64,000 nt of DNA from Maniola hyperantus. Lineage: Eukaryota; Arthropoda; Insecta; Lepidoptera; Nymphalidae. The DNA is taken from contig NC_048557.2 in NCBI RefSeq assembly GCF_902806685.2, forward strand, positions 62,001 to 126,000. Direction: 5' to 3'. The notes beneath the pieces are model-generated. The model was given only the letters and a program-made list of their open reading frames with translations. It had not been told where the DNA came from and made no database searches. The stretch's first letter is position 1, and each line of letters starts with the position of its first letter. Shown one piece after another: positions 13,501 through 24,400 of this stretch. A program made the position numbers and the translations under genes.

Positions 13501-13507
13501 TTATCAT
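4511..13507 (-). CDS. PPID: Cyclophilin-40 type peptidyl-prolyl isomerase (PPID/Cyp40), 8 exons
   Basis: Exons, high to low: 13507-13435, 10926-10789, 10683-10577, 10424-10239, 9923-9807, 8743-8578, 5396-5293, 4771-4511. All phases join, giving 383 aa plus stop (human PPID is 370 aa). Exons 1-4 encode the cyclophilin isomerase domain (NPIVFLDISIDG, RTAENFRALCTGEKG, QFMLQGGDIVNNDGTGGESI, SMANAGRRNTNGSQFCVTT). Exons 6-8 encode the C-terminal TPR domain (GNALFGAAQYQAAARKY, NEKALYRRAQASFALQDYEA), which in this family binds the Hsp90 C-terminus. The role is therefore an Hsp90 co-chaperone in cytosol or nucleus. Introns use GT-AG; exon 4 uses GTCAGT. Oddities: exon 6 exists in four tandem copies, the stop codon lies in a 100 bp array, and the C-terminal residues REHSESC... 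lie within that array. A GTGAGC inside exon 8 could act as an alternative donor, so the exact C-terminus is less sure. Confidence 0.93.
4560..5292. repeat. Interspersed repeat in Cyp40 intron 7
   Basis: Outside exon 8, the part from about 4830 to 5100 resembles an interspersed element seen several times in this window. It has a damaged GGAACCCTTATAGGATCACT-like segment followed by a GTCTGT-rich run, then a TAAGGTACTTCCCG segment. Similar copies lie near 31155-31735, 46300-46400, 55975-56170 and 63360-63640. No coding capacity is seen. Confidence 0.55.
5397..7945. other. Cyp40 intron 6, non-coding
   Basis: AT-rich intron. It contains a short near-palindrome near 5790-5875, where GTGATGACGTCACACGGATTGG faces CCAATCC..TGTGACGTCACAG, a MITE-like fold with TGACGTCA at both ends. 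An interspersed element at 6185-6395 is listed separately. The rest, including 6400-7940, shows no coding exon or recognisable element. Confidence 0.6.
6185..6400 (+). repeat. Lepidopteran interspersed element (family A copy 1)
   Basis: Reads from AGCTGATGCTCGCGACTTCG through GCCTATGTCCTTCCCCGGG to AAAGCTAGCAGACAGACAG and CATTTATAATATTA. The same ordered words recur near 30305-30845, 49655-49882 and 62475-62700, so this is a dispersed family with a conserved 3' end ending in (CAGA)n and an AT tail. Elements with this text are very common in Lepidoptera; I do not assign a class. Confidence 0.75.
7946..8753 (-). repeat. 4 x 203 bp array duplicating Cyp40 exon 6
   Basis: Four virtually identical 203 bp units each contain the whole 166 nt exon 6 (IEELMRSIRDVKTVGNAL...) with its own acceptor (TTGTGTTCAG) and donor (T/GTGAGTA). 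Exon copies are 8743-8578, 8540-8375, 8337-8172 and 8134-7969. Neighbouring copies are separated by only 37 nt. Exon 6 has length 1 mod 3, so joining two copies would shift the frame; one copy gives the correct phase into exon 7. Since the copies encode the same peptide, any single copy gives the same protein. Confidence 0.95.
8754..8990 (+). pseudogene. LINE ORF2 C-terminal fragment
   Basis: The sequence is related to the LINE tail near 47130-47345 (shared GAACCG, CCTTCTGGC/CCCTGCTGGC, TTCCTGTCAC, GTCAAGCGCAAG/GTCAAGCGAAAA words). It encodes a frameshifted version of the ORF2 C-terminal motif (arginine-rich, ...NALLAS...). It abuts the Cyp40 exon 6 array with almost no gap. Decayed and non-functional. 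Confidence 0.55.
9290..9780 (-). pseudogene. LINE reverse transcriptase fragment in Cyp40 intron 5
   Basis: On the minus strand a broken frame encodes a typical LINE reverse transcriptase core: KLSHYGIKDTV, GVPQGSVVGPFMFLVYI, then after a frameshift DLPYFIQNTYNIVLFV and further on VTHWFTVNNLFLNAKKTKC. Stops and frameshifts make it inactive. The order agrees with motifs B to D of jockey/CR1-type reverse transcriptases; the exact clade is uncertain. Confidence 0.8.
10023..10238 (-). repeat. 21 bp (42 bp dimer) minisatellite at the Cyp40 exon 4 donor
   Basis: About ten 21 bp units alternate between two variants (GTGCTC and GTACTC types), so the true period is 42 bp. On the gene strand the array starts exactly at the exon 4 donor: the intron begins GTCAGTATCACC and every second unit repeats this word, the others reading GTCAATATCACC. 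The array therefore offers several donor-like sites in a row directly after the exon. Confidence 0.92.
11247..11556 (-). mobile_element. tRNA-derived SINE (minus strand)
   Basis: Read on the minus strand it begins with a tRNA-like head, TGATAGCCTAGGGG (A box) and GGGGTTGAATCCCGGGC (B box). It continues through a body with GAAGGAAAATATCGTGAA and CTGCATGCCTGAGAG and ends near GAGCCGGCAATGGG. A second, headless copy lies at 23546-23735. It is a SINE type widespread in Lepidoptera. Confidence 0.8.
11606..11955 (+). mobile_element. tRNA-derived SINE with poly-A tail (plus strand)
   Basis: The head CTCCCTGGCGCAGTGGTGAG (A box) and GGTTCGATTCCTGGCAGGGG (B box) forms a tRNA-like pol III promoter. 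The body contains GGCTTCGGCCGTGGCTGG and ends AGGGCTAACTTGTATCTGAA followed by an A-rich tail of about 15. The intact promoter and tail suggest a fairly recent insertion. Confidence 0.85.
12715..12940 (-). repeat. Interspersed element (family B) copy
   Basis: On the minus strand: ACTAGCTTATTCCCGCGACT, ..GTCCGCGTGGACTATAC, AACCCCTCTTTCACCCCC, GGATGCCTACGTCATAATAG, then CAGTCAGTCACCTTTTCC. A plus-strand relative lies at 29975-30200, and the BEL/Pao element at 37.6 kb is inserted in another copy. Confidence 0.75.
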
Positions 13508-14372
13508 TCTTAACGATGTATCACAGAACACGTGCCATTTAGAAGAAACTAATTACACAGCTAGATATAAACAGCAACATAATTATTGATCATTTCATCA
13601 ATATTCCCATGGACAAAAGCCACTGCGTTAATTTAACTAAACAAAAACAAAGTAAAAAACAGAATTCTGATGGCCGACCTACCCCAAACACTAAAAACCA
13701 AAAAACACCGCAAAATACAGAAAAATCACCACAGACCAATAACATATAGGATAATCACAGACCCGCCGCATCCATCGGTCTTTGGTCCATAGCACATACC
13801 ATATGTAAAAAGTACTCTGTGACATAAAAGGTCCATAAAGCGGAGAACGTATTCATCCAAGGATAATATAGGTACCTACTCTTTGCCTTTAATACGTAGG
13901 TACCTAGTGACTAGTAGTACTTCCAACTTCCTGTATATTATAATACTCTTTGTTCCAACTTCTTTGGTAGTGACCACAGAGTACATTGAATATAGGGTAC
14001 CAATTGACCATCGAAGTCAAAGTCATAGAGTAAAGTTGTTTGTGGTCTGTGGTTTTAACAAATGTCAGTGATGTCAATTTGACGTCAATTGCGTCATCAC
14101 CTTTTATTTCTGGTCGGTGGTCATTACAGAGTACTTTTTACGAATAAATTTTGCAAAACAGCAATGATTTTTAATTAAAAAAGATTTTCAAGCAAGTACA
14201 GGACATCAAGGTACATTTTCATATATAAACTAGTCTATACAGACATAAGCTATATTCCAGTCCCTTTATTTTTGTTTGTAACTAGTACTTAAACAGGTTT
14301 GAAGTTGAGGAGCTTTAATCACTCGTAATCCAATTGTTTGCTCAATGATAAGTATTAATTCCAGGCAGCGAG
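13508..14372. promoter_or_regulatory. Divergent Cyp40 / AP-1 mu intergenic region
   Basis: The two start codons face away from each other across 865 bp, so this stretch must hold both promoters. Visible features are a MITE-like block near 13715-13800 sharing CACAGACCAATAACATA with a block near 61165-61185, and a CRE-like cluster (TTTGACGTCAATTGCGTCAT) at 14075-14095. The AP-1 mu start codon is preceded by ATTCCAGGCAGCGAG, so a 5' UTR intron ending at that AG is possible. No TATA box is convincingly placed. Confidence 0.55.
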
Positions 14373-15641
14373 ATGTCTTCGTCGGCGATATATATATTGG
14401 ATGTGAAGGGTAAGGTTCTCATATCGAGAAATTACCGAGGAGATGTCGATATGGGCGTCATAGATAAGTTTATGCCGCTTCTGATGGAGAAGGAAGAAGA
14501 GGGCATGTTGACGCCGCTGTTGCAGACCGGCGAGTGCACTTTCGCCTACATCAAGACGAACAACCTCTACATCGTGTCTACTACGAAGAAGAACGCCAAC
14601 ATTGCGCTTGTGTTCGTGTTCCTCTACAAGATAGTGGAAGTGATGACCGAGTACTTCAAGGAATTAGAGGAGGAAAGTATTCGCGACAACTTCGTTGTGA
14701 TCTACGAGTTGCTGGACGAACTGCTGGACTTCGGCTACCCGCAGACTACGGACAGCAAGATCCTCCAAGAGTACATAACACAAGAAGGCCACAAGTTGGA
14801 AATGCAACCTCGAATCCCGATGGCGGTCACCAACGCCGTGTCGTGGAGGTCCGAAGGCATCAAATACAGGAAAAACGAAGTATTCCTCGATGTGATCGAA
14901 TCTGTTAACTTATTGGCTAACTCTAATGGAAACGTTCTAAGGAGTGAAATAGTGGGTGCCATCAAAATGAGAGTGTACTTATCTGGAATGCCCGAGTTGC
15001 GGCTCGGATTGAATGATAAAGTGCTCTTTGAAAGCACGGGTCGCGGCAAATCCAAGTCAGTGGAACTAGAAGATGTGAAGTTCCACCAGTGTGTGAGATT
15101 GTCGAGATTCGAGAACGATAGAACCATCTCTTTCATCCCGCCCGATGGAGAGTTTGAACTTATGTCGTACAGATTGAACACCCACGTCAAACCTCTGATA
15201 TGGATAGAGTCTGTCATAGAGCGCCACGCACACTCCCGAGTGGAGTACATGATCAAAGCTAAATCCCAGTTCAAGAGACGTTCCACTGCCAACAATGTGG
15301 AGATAATAATTCCCGTCCCGGCTGATGCTGATTCGCCAAAGTTCAAGACTACTATTGGAAGTGTGAAGTATACTCCCGAACAAAATGCTATCACATGGTC
15401 TATTAAATCTTTCCCAGGAGGCAAAGAGTACTTGATGCGAGCCCACTTTGGGCTGCCGTCGGTGGAGTGCGAGGACACGGATGGCAAGCCACCTATCCAA
15501 GTCAAATTTGAAATTCCATACTTCACTACGTCCGGAATCCAAGTTAGATATCTCAAAATCATTGAGAAGAGCGGCTACCAAGCTCTGCCGTGGGTTCGAT
15601 ACATCACTCAGAACGGTGACTATCAACTGAGAACTAACTGA
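14373..15641 (+). CDS. AP-1mu: AP-1 complex subunit mu-1 (clathrin adaptor medium chain)
   Basis: A complete 422 aa frame in one coding exon. Residues 1-140 are the longin-like N-terminal domain (SSAIYILDVKGKVLISRNYR, YIKTNNLYIVSTTKKNAN). The rest from about 165 is the mu homology domain (NEVFLDVIESVNLLAN...SFPGGKEYLMRAHFGLPSV) that binds YxxPhi sorting signals. D173 and W407 sit where the signal-binding Asp and Trp of AP mu chains lie. Human AP1M1 is 423 aa, and the ending ITQNGDYQLRTN is a mu-1-type C-terminus. The protein is a core subunit of the AP-1 adaptor that selects cargo at the trans-Golgi network and endosomes. The start is the first ATG and gives the conserved N-terminus. Lack of coding introns beside the many-exon neighbours is notable, but no poly-A scar was seen and every key motif is intact. 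Confidence 0.96.
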   Translation: MSSSAIYILDVKGKVLISRNYRGDVDMGVIDKFMPLLMEKEEEGMLTPLLQTGECTFAYIKTNNLYIVSTTKKNANIALVFVFLYKIVEVMTEYFKELEEESIRDNFVVIYELLDELLDFGYPQTTDSKILQEYITQEGHKLEMQPRIPMAVTNAVSWRSEGIKYRKNEVFLDVIESVNLLANSNGNVLRSEIVGAIKMRVYLSGMPELRLGLNDKVLFESTGRGKSKSVELEDVKFHQCVRLSRFENDRTISFIPPDGEFELMSYRLNTHVKPLIWIESVIERHAHSRVEYMIKAKSQFKRRSTANNVEIIIPVPADADSPKFKTTIGSVKYTPEQNAITWSIKSFPGGKEYLMRAHFGLPSVECEDTDGKPPIQVKFEIPYFTTSGIQVRYLKIIEKSGYQALPWVRYITQNGDYQLRTN

Positions 15642-16541
15642 AATAATATGACATTCCTTTTTATTTATTTATAAGTTGCACCTAGAATTTAATATTTAAG
15701 TTATAATATGTATTTGCAATTTTAATTGTATTTTGGAAGTATTATTGTGAAAAATATTTGACCCTATAATAAAAATGTAATCACAACTGTTTTTCGTTTT
15801 AAGGTTCTTCCAATCGTAAAATAGTAAGTCAAGAGTTTGGAAAGAAGTTTAGGAGGTGATAGTGTTCTGTGTTCTGCACTTGGAGCCCTTAAGAATATAC
15901 CTAGTACTTACAATATGAAAACTAGAAAAATATTTTAGGCTGTCATTGAAATTGGAAGTACTTAATTACTAGGGATATGTATGCCATGGAAGCCCATGAT
16001 GCCTCGTTAGAGAGTAGTAGTTAGTATATGTTCCTTGCCCAAGAAATGCAATAAGAGTAGCTTAGGTACACATAAAAGGTACACCGGCGTACAGGTATTA
16101 AGTTATGGTAGTAGTCGGCACGTCCATGATGGCCTCAGAATCTTTTATTTCAGGTTGGTGCTCAGAATAATGACTGGTGATCCCTTTTATTTCTGGTCGG
16201 TGCTGGCAATACATCCTACTCTATGGGTGCTGGTGATGGTATAAAATATTTCTATAGAGTAAGTAAAATAGATGAGGGAGGATCTGTCAAAACTGACGAC
16301 CATAGACAATTTTGACACAGGGTTTGAATCACACACTAGGTAGGTAGGTACCTACTTAATTTGCACGAAATTTGTCTGTTTTTTCCGATGATTTTACTGA
16401 TACGAATGTCTTACAATGACTCATGAAATAACGAATTTTCATTCACACAAACTTCAATGTCACTTGTTGGTTGTCAATGTCAAATGTCGATCGAAACTAA
16501 TTGTCAACGTTTAAAGTCGCGAACAATATAGTAGATAATCT
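15642..16541. other. AP-1 mu 3' UTR and intergenic region before POLG
   Basis: An AATAAA at 15768-15773, 127 bp after the stop codon and followed by a T/G-rich stretch, is the likely AP-1 mu polyadenylation signal. Between 16110 and 16215 there is a short repeated text (TTTTATTTC..GGTTGGTGCT and TTTTATTTCTGGTCGGTGCT) that also occurs at 14100-14120, probably a small interspersed element. The POLG promoter should lie in 16250-16540; no motif is diagnostic. Confidence 0.5.
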
Positions 16542-18418
16542 ATGGTCGCGAACCTGTCCAAGTTTGACAAAAATAACTTCACAGAAAACTTGATCTTTGA
16601 CGCGCGCGGGAGTATTGGTTGTATGTTTTTTTTTTATGATGCGGATGAGAAAATGAACAAAATGTTGAAAACCGCTCAGAAAATGTGCATTTTATGCCGT
16701 AGATGTTACAGTGATGTCTTGCCCACAAGTGAAATAAAAGTAATCAAGCAGGAAAAATATGTAAATGACAAAAACCAGGCACTCAGCAACTCTAACCTCC
16801 AAGAAGTAAAAATGGAAGAATGTGCAAATTCAAAAGAATTTCGAGTTAACGATGTGAATATACAAATGATATCGAAGAACATTTATGACCAACTGTTCAA
16901 AGGTCCAGCTTCAAATGTCAGTCTTGATGTAATTAAAAGGTAAAGAAATTTGTGCATTGTTTACGAACTTGTTTACTGGCTTAAGTGGCTTAACGACCTA
17001 AAAGAGATCGTTGCCAACACCAGAAGCTGCTCACGGGGCTTCTATCTCTTGGTTCTTTACTCATATGCTCTGCTTTTGTTTTTAGGACTACAAAAGGTGA
17101 GAATCTCTACTTTAGAGTCTAAACTCCAAAAGCAAAAGTAAACAAACTGAAAGCAGCTATAATATCCAAAATTGGAGATTATAGCTCAGTAAGCTTATTG
17201 TTGCACTTACATCATTGAATTATAGCTCAATAAGCTTATTGTTGCACTTACATCATTGAATTATAGCTCAGTAAGCTTATTGTTGCACTTACATCATTGA
17301 ATTATAGCTCAATAAGCTTATTGTTGCACTTACATCATTGAATTATAGCTCAGTAAGCTTATTGTTGCACTTACATCATTGAATTATAGCTCAGTAAGCT
17401 TATTGTTGCACTTACATCATTGAATTTTTGCATGATAAAACTGCTCCCTTCAAACTTGAAAAGTTGCTATATTTATCTCATGTGTTTTTGTCTTATTTTA
17501 TGCAATGACAAGTAAATGCTTGATTTTAATGTCATTGATGGTAACATCTTACTGTCTAAGATATAAAAGCAAATAATATGTACATGTGGAAGAGATATAA
17601 TATTTCTGTTTTATTAGTAAAATGGTACACACAGTCTTTAATTGTTTATGCATCAACTAGTAATGTCAATAATGTTTTCAGTTGTCAAGCTGAGCTCCAA
17701 AGGCATGGTATAGACTTCAGAAGCACCACACACACAGCAGACGTGCAGCTGAAGCTGCCGCAGCTGGAGGGGAGGGACATTGAGGAGCATTTCTACAACA
17801 TAGGCAGCAAGCAGAGTGCTGCATACAAGGAGCTTCTGAAGGGGCTGGCCACCTGCATGCTGCCTGCTTTGCCAAAGGTGAGCTAACTACACTACAATGA
17901 AATTACATTATATTACCACAAAAACTTAATGAGGAAATCAAACAGGTGGTACACCAACCCTTACCACCAATAATGCTTGAATTTAAATTCTTAACATTTT
18001 ATTAACATTAACACACATAACAACATACAGACTGTACCTAAAGTTAATGAGTTAGATAAATACCCAAGTTAGTCAATGAAATGAAATGAATTGGTTAAGT
18101 AGGAGCATAGGCACAATATGTGTAGGGCAGCATATACCACGTATGTGTGTGTGTGGATCACTTTGTTATATTTCTGTTAAGGAACCTAGGGGGTACTTCC
18201 CGTTGAACATGATTCTGCCAAAACTGTTGCACGTTGACTTTATTGTTGTCATGGTATCAACAGGAATGGTTGAAGCACAAGGGCTGGAGCAGGTACACGG
18301 CAGACGGCGCCGAGGCCGTGGCATATCCCCCCGACGACGCGCTGATCCTCGACGTGGAGGTGTTGATGACGGCTGGCAAGAGACCCACCTTGGCCTGTGC
18401 CGTGTCTCCAGAGGCGTG
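16542..18418 (+). CDS. POLG: POLG exons 1-3: N-terminus and Exo I
   Basis: Exon 1 begins at the first in-frame ATG, but M38 (16653) may be the real start: it opens a basic stretch, MNKMLKTAQKMCILCRRC, like a mitochondrial targeting peptide, whereas residues 1-37 contain several acids. Starting there gives 1157 aa. The family text begins at NIQMISKNIYDQLF near the end of exon 1. Exon 2 carries CQAELQRHGID and the DIEEHFYNIGSKQSAAYKEL block. Exon 3 carries EWLKHKGWSRYTADG and Exo I, ALILDVEVLM, with D228 and E230 as the metal-binding pair. Exon 1 has more A and T than later exons. Confidence 0.9.
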
Positions 18419-21400
18419 GTAATATTTCCTTACTTATTTGTGTTAGCGACATTGCTTTGCCTACAGTTGAATTTAAAAAAAGAATTATGAGGAGAGGTAA
18501 AAAATGGCGGCAATAAGAGCGGGAGCTATTGATTTGAAGCAGGGAAAATTAGAATTTATAATTATGTCTTGAAGAAGTTAATAGTTTAGAACTAAGATTG
18601 AAGTTTATTAAGTATTGTCTAAATGGAATAAAGTCAATTCCTATAAGTTGAGGATATTTTTTTTAGTTCAGAAGTGGGATTACTCATCGCCCACAATTTT
18701 GTGAGTACCTATTTTTATTCGTTTATTAAAGTACCTATGTACTTTGAGTGTTAAATTGAGTTTTGATTTTGTCTCGACTAAAATGCAGAACATAGATATT
18801 ATAATAATTTATATTTTAAAATATTCAAATGGACTTTAGGAAAAGTCCGGAATCATAAACAATAGAGTAGTATTATATTAGGGTATAGAGTTATCACTCG
18901 CGGAAAATATTATACGAAACCATCAAGGAAATCAGCGCTCCTAGTAGTTGGTGTACGAACTAATTTTCTTAGATATACCCATAACTATGGTTCTGTTGTT
19001 CTGCTATATATAGCCCTTATCCTACACCTATTGTTGTTATAATTTTTCGAGGTTATTTTGATACAAGTTTATCTCTTTCATTGTTGTTGCTTAATATTTA
19101 ACATAGTAACAATGAAAGAGGTAAAACTTGTGTCTAAGTTGAGTGTGAACTATTTAAAACAAAAGTAATATCATCACAATATCTTTGTTTTATTAAACTT
19201 AATAAAGTATAACATAGCATTTTAAATTTAAAAAAAAACCAGTAACGTCGTGTCTAGTGTTTACTGTCCAAATTCTGGACGAATCCGAATGAAAAATGTA
19301 GTAAAACACACCGACCAAAAAAAAAAGGGTAAAAAAAAACTGGGTGAAACATAAAATAAAGGTTTATTTATTTACTTTTTTTAGTTTACGGCCCTGGATA
19401 ACAGTCCTTTAAGGCCTTTATTTATTAACTACACTTCATTGACCACAGATCGATAACTTTTTTTTACTGGTTTTACGGCTCTGGGTTCTAGCTCTTTTGA
19501 GCCTACCAATAACTTATAGGATAACAATATACTTAGTAGATAATCTATGGGATAACCTAACCCGGGAGAATCGGGAAGTGAGAAAAGTTGTATGATGTCA
19601 AACTAATTAATGTCGATTTATTATTTCATCAAAATGTAGAAATTTAATAATTTTAAAATGAATAGGGCATTAGGAGGCAATCAATCAGTTTATTGATTTA
19701 TAAAATGTTTATAAGAATTTATATTACAGTCGAAATTATTAAAATAATACACTAGGTATATTTTGATTATTTTAACAAAAAAAAATATATATGCGTATAA
19801 CGAAACGTGTAACGATTCTAGAGAAAAAGTATGCCGGCATTAAAAATAATCTTTGGTATTGCTACTACAAATATTATTAGCTGTTGATGTACAAACTACC
19901 TATATCAGTTCATATTTCCATAGTTTTGTTCGAAGTAAAAAGCACCGTGACATAAACGTCGTTAACACTTTTCCCGATGATAAAACAGTTTAAAACACTC
20001 ACTAACGCCTTGTGGTCCACGAACAACATATCAAATATACCTACACGTAAAATTCATTCTTTTTATCCATGATTTAAGCAAAATTTTTAATAAAAATGAA
20101 ATGAAAACAAAATTAAGATCCACAGAGTAAACTAAAATGCTAGTTTGACGTTTCGCATTCTTTAATTTCTTTAGACATTGCAACCACAGACGAAAAATGT
20201 ATGAATGTTAGGGACCGTACACATCGATAATTCGTTCAGAATCGGAAATTGATCGAGTTATTTAAATCAAATTATTTTAATATAGCATTGTGTACAACAG
20301 AATCGGCCCCATTGTTTACGAACCATCAATAGATATATAAAGTTATTTTATATTGCGTTCTCGTAATATAAAATAACTAATGTTTACGGACTTATAAGTT
20401 TTGCAAGTACATAAAATGAAAATATAATTCTTTACATCAGAGTTAATTCATTCAAACGTCCACATTCCCAATATAGTTAGTTCAGCAATAGCGCATCACT
20501 AGAGGTCAAGTCAAAATAAAGTCACGTGATCAGTATCGCCATATTTGTTATCTTTTTGGATCAATCATAAATTGGAATGCAGCTGTATAGGTGTAGTATG
20601 CATATTTCGATTCGTTCCTCGAAAAGGCAAAGGTCGTAGATCATGCAGCCTGGTGAATCCTAGATGACTTAAAATATTTTAATTGTGATATAATTTTTTG
20701 TAAAATTAAAAAAAAAATTACTAAACAGCACATTTAAAAAAAATCTGAAAAAATATATATTTGCGCAAAAAATTATGCGCGGGAATCGTAATAAAAAAAT
20801 TAATCTTTTACTCTTGAAAGTTAAACGTTTTTAAAACACGACAATTAACAATAATAAATTATGTACCACCTTTTAATGGTGATTTTGTTGCTGCTTTGTT
20901 TTTATTTCTGTTTCAGCAAGAATCTGTAATGATGATCAAGATGTAAATGCGGTACAATTTAAAGATCATAGTTTGATAAAGAGATTGATGTCATACAAGA
21001 AACAAAATTTATAAGCTATTGAAATATGCAGAAGATATTACTTATAGCAAAATGTGCCATGTTATTGCCAGGACGTTGTGGATAATATGATGACGATCAC
21101 GATAAGACAATGAGACTATTAGTTTGCGGCCATCAGGTTGGTGAGCGGGCCACCATGGCGTAAATGATATAATTAATTAAGATGATGATTAAGATGATGA
21201 TTAAAATGATGATTAAAATGATGATTAAGATGATAAGAGTAAGAGACTATTAAGTTTGCGACCATAGGCTAGTGAGCGGGCTGCCATGGCGTAAATGATA
21301 TAGTTAGTTAAAGATGACAATTAATAATAAGCATCATTGACGTAACGATCGTGGATATTTTACTGATGTCATGACGTTGTGGATATGATGACGATCACCA

Positions 21401-24400
21401 TAAGAGAATGAGACTATTAGTTTGCGGCCATCAGGATGGTGAGCGGGCCACCATGGCGTAAATGATATAATTAATTAAGATGATGATTAAGATGATAAGA
21501 GAATGACCATAGGCTAGTGAGCGGGCTGTCATGGCGTAAATGATATAGTTAATTAAGGTGACAAGTAATAATAAGCATTATTGACGAACGATCATGGATG
21601 TTTTACTGATGTCATGACGTTGGGGATATGATGACGATCATAATAAGAGACTGAGACTATTAGTTTGCGGCCATTAGGCATCATTGACAATGATCATGAA
21701 TATTAAACTGATGTCTATGTCTGTCTGATGTGTGAATGAGGACATTCTAAGAAAAGGATGGCCGAAACGAAATAATTGTTCGAATGTAACAATCATCCAA
21801 AGAAGTGGTTTGGTTTAAACAAAGATGGTGATTATGAGATTAAGATATAAGTATGAGTTTGATCAAATGAGAACCCCTGCCAAGAAAAGATGAAATTCTT
21901 CGAATGCAACAATCAACCAAAGAAGCGGTTTAGTTTAAGCAAAGGTGATGATTATGAGATTAAGATAAAACTATGAGTTTGATGGAATGAGAACCCTTGT
22001 CAAGAAAAGACGAAATTCTTCGAATGCAACAATCAACCAAAGAAATAGTTTGGTTGAAGTAAAGATGGTGATTATGAAATTAATATTAAACTATGAGTTT
22101 GATGAAATAAGAACCCCTGACAAGTTCGAATGTAACAATCATCCAAAGAAGTGGTTTGGTTAAACAAAGATGGTGATTATGAGATTAAGATATAAGTATG
22201 AGTTTGATGAAATGAGAACCCCTGCCAAGAAAAGATGAAATTCTTCGAATGCAACAATCAACCAAAAAAGCGGTTTAGTTTAAGCAAAGGTGATGATTAT
22301 GAGATTAAGATAAAACTATGAGTTTGATGGAATGAGAACCCTTGTCAAGAAAAGATGAAATACTTCGAATGCAACAATCAACCAAAGAAATAGTTTGGTT
22401 TAAGTAATTATGTTTAGGTGATTATGAAATTAATATAAAGTTTGATAAAATAAGAAACCCTGACAAGAAAAGATGAAATTTTTCGAATTCAACCAAAGAA
22501 GTGGTTTGATTAATGAAAAGTTAGTGATCATGAAATCAAGATAAAACTATGAGTTTGATAGAATGAGAATCTCTTTCAATTGAGCCTGAATGTCTGAGGA
22601 CAGACATGAAGTCAGAATGGCCGATTGTTAGCGACATTGCTTTGCCTACAGTTGAATTTAAAAAAAGAATTATGAGGAGAGGTAAAAATGGCGGCAATAA
22701 GAGCGGGAGCTATTGATTTGAAGCAGGGAAAATTAGAATTTATAATTATGTCTTGAAGAAGTTAATAGTTTAGAACTAAGATTGAAGTTTATTAAGTATT
22801 GTCTAAATGGAATAAAGTCAGTTCCTATAAGTTGAGGATATTTTTTTTATTTGTATAGACTGGTAACGCGCGCCATGTTTTGAAGCATGCTCGTACGTGT
22901 CGTTCGTTTGGCGCAAAGGTGCATAAACACTGCGCCTGTACCTATGTAGCCTGTGCCTGTGCACACGCGCGTCACTCTCACAGGCACAGGCACAGGTACA
23001 GCGTCGCGCGTCCATTTCTAGTCTCTGTTTATGCTCGCCCAACTTTTATGTCGAAACGAGAATTATTTTTGACCGGTTTCCAAAAAGATAGATAGATAGA
23101 AATAGATACAAATACTTTATTGCACACAAACAATATTACATAACTATTACAGATACTAAAACTAAAAAATAATTGTATGCAAAAAGGTTGGTTAAAAATG
23201 ACATTCTCTAAGAGATATTCTCATGTGTTCCCTTTTCCTTCGAGGTACGGCTGGGTCAGTGAACCCCTGGCCAGCTCGGAGGGACACCAGCAGTACGACA
23301 GCGTGAGGTACGAGGACCTGATACCTCTGGAGACGGACGGCTCGGAGCAGTTCGAGCCGGAGCCTCGGCTGAGCCGGCCGCGGGTGGTGGTGGGGCACAA
23401 CGTGGCGTACGACAGGGCCAAGATAAGGGAGCAGTACTGGCTGAACAAGACAGGTGAGACATGTGTGGAATGGACTCCTTAGGATCGAAACGCCAAATCA
23501 CTTGCCCATATGTGTAGAAAGAAAAGGGTTAACCGTGCCAACATCATCACGATCAACCCGTCGCCGGCTCACTACGGAGAACGGGTCTCCTGTCAGAGTG
23601 AGAAGGGTTAGGCCATAGTGTATTACAGGTCAAGTGTGGATTGGCAGACTTCACACACCTTTGATATGATGGAGAACTCTCAGGCATGCAGGTTTTCTCG
23701 CGATGTTTTCCTTCACCATCAGATTAAGTTAATTGTTTAGAACATATATTATATAATAGTATGAATGTGTTTACATCCTTGGCGACTTTAACGCCCATCC
23801 GAATGAGCGGTTCTATAACGAGTTGACGTGTTTCTGTGACGAAGAAGAGTGCTCATGTGTGGATGAACAGATTTTAGGCATAAGGTCAGACACATACACG
23901 TTTGTGAGTGAAGCCCACTCGATCACTGCGTGACGACCGACTCGGCTTATTCGTCAATTTCCAATGTAAAGTACGATGTGTATTGGTCCGGCCATTATCC
24001 ATTGATTATTGAATGTGACTTGGATATGGTCAAACCGAAGTTGACGAGTGTATGTAAGTGGCGAGCGAGAGTCTATGGGAGATAGAAAACCGAAGTTGAC
24101 GAGTGTATGTAAGTGGCGAGCGAGAGTCTATGGGAGATAGAAAACCGAAGTTGACGAGTGTATGTAAGTGGCGAGCGAGAGTCTATGGGAGATAGAAAAC
24201 CGAAGTTGACGAGTGTATGTAAGTGGCGAGCGAGAGTCTATGGAAGATAGAAAACCGAAGTTGACGAGTGTATGTAAGTGGCGAGCGAGAGTCTATGGGA
24301 GATAGAAAACCGAAGTTGACGAGTGTATGTAAGTGGCGAGCGAGAGTCTATGGGAGATAGAAAACCGAAGTTGACGAGTGTATGTAAGTGGCGAGCGAGA

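Noticed and set aside
14735..15626. Antisense gene opposite AP-1 mu
   Set aside because: Frames on the minus strand are shadows of the conserved mu-1 coding sequence.
14373..15641. AP-1 mu as a processed pseudogene because it lacks introns
   Set aside because: The frame is intact over 422 codons with the signal-binding residues, and no poly-A scar or flanking duplication was seen; a native low-intron gene is simpler.
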